The position numbers and the translations under genes are program-made. From positions 1 to 64,000 of the forward strand of contig NZ_LKBW01000046.1 in the NCBI RefSeq assembly GCF_002699855.1: a stretch of DNA of 64,000 nucleotides, written 5' to 3'. The notes beneath the pieces were generated by a model that had not been told where the DNA came from, searched no databases, and was given only the letters and a program-made list of their open reading frames with translations. The DNA is from Pseudomonas amygdali (GTDB taxonomy: Bacteria > Pseudomonadota > Gammaproteobacteria > Pseudomonadales > Pseudomonadaceae). This document shows, piece after piece, positions 63,788-64,000 of the stretch. The stretch's first letter is position 1, and every line of letters starts with the position of its first letter.

Positions 63788-64000
63788 ATGAAAGTTGGCG
63801 TGATTTCCGACACCCACGGACTGCTTCGTCCTGAAGCCATTACGGCGCTTGAGGGCTGCGAAGCCATCATCCATGCCGGTGACATCGGCAGCCAGGACAT
63901 CGTCGAGCAACTCAGCGCCATCGCCCCGCTGCATATCGTGGGCGGCAACAACGACCAGGACGCCGAGTGGGCAAAAAACATCGCCGATCACCTGCGCTTC
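63788..64000 (+). CDS. Metallophosphoesterase (YfcE/MJ0936 type), cut by the window end
   Basis: The first 71 residues show phosphodiesterase motifs I-III: VGVISDTHGLL, IIHAGDIGS and VGGNNDQD, with the Asp, His and Asn metal ligands. The frame runs to the window edge. It begins about 120 bases after the oxidoreductase stop. Confidence 0.88.
   Translation, partial: MKVGVISDTHGLLRPEAITALEGCEAIIHAGDIGSQDIVEQLSAIAPLHIVGGNNDQDAEWAKNIADHLRF

Noticed and set aside
1-64000. tRNA or rRNA genes, CRISPR arrays, insertion sequences
   Set aside because: None seen by eye: no regular short repeat arrays, no transposase-like frames, no obvious tRNA cloverleaf signatures. A covariance-model scan was not possible.

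Overview
The window looks like chromosomal DNA of a Pseudomonas syringae-group plant-associated bacterium. The evidence is the gene content: a bacteriophytochrome, an L-arabinose import locus, Pseudomonas-type metabolic genes, and a second type III secretion system (T3SS) of the rhizobial family. That T3SS family is known from only some P. syringae lineages. The assignment rests on recognising families and gene order by eye; no database search was run.

Layout. 1-4.8 kb: the tail of a damaged gene, a strong terminator, a bacteriophytochrome with two tandem histidine-kinase modules, its single-domain response regulator, and a membrane protein. 4.9-31.6 kb: a rhizobial-type T3SS island. It is bracketed by two large translocon-like genes, a NopX/HrpF-like gene (minus strand) and an HrpK-like gene (plus strand). 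It carries a 946-residue winged-helix/ATPase/TPR regulator. One leftward operon runs hrcC1, small protein, rod, hrcJ, sctK-like, hrcL, hrcN, sctO-like, hrcQ, hrcR, hrcS, hrcT, hrcU. A second runs 53-residue protein, sctD-like, two small genes, hrcV, hrcC2, CpaD-like lipoprotein, with a TadD-like lipoprotein on the opposite strand between them. The secretin is split, and its core and neighbours look like Tad pilus parts. Both translocon genes are interrupted (one frameshift, one in-frame stop), and HrcU lacks its NPTH self-cleavage motif. The apparatus genes are otherwise intact.

31.6-35.8 kb: a CAP-domain protein, an APC permease, a nitroreductase and a sensor kinase that have both lost their 5' ends at one junction, and a small exported protein. 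36.2-42.3 kb: the araFGH arabinose transporter, an SMP-30-type lactonase and an exported aldose epimerase, which share a repeated AAATAGT-type operator-like motif. 42.3-45.0 kb: a zinc-type ABC transporter behind a Zur-like palindrome. 45.2-47.2 kb: a two-gene radical-SAM DNA repair pair behind a good LexA box.

47.3-64 kb: housekeeping and accessory genes. These are a PhzF-like protein, a Sir2 deacylase, DNA polymerase II, a CBS protein, a DUF4174 protein, a class III aminotransferase with a divergent LysR gene, a chemoreceptor, a frameshifted GAF gene, a C4-type antisense RNA in front of a BRO-N (antirepressor-like) gene, a TauD-like dioxygenase, a GNAT acetyltransferase, a frameshifted HisS-like paralogue, a LysR/MDR oxidoreductase pair, and the start of a phosphodiesterase. 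Several genes differ from an intact reading frame by exactly one base or one codon. This could be real pseudogenisation or sequence error; read-level checks would decide.
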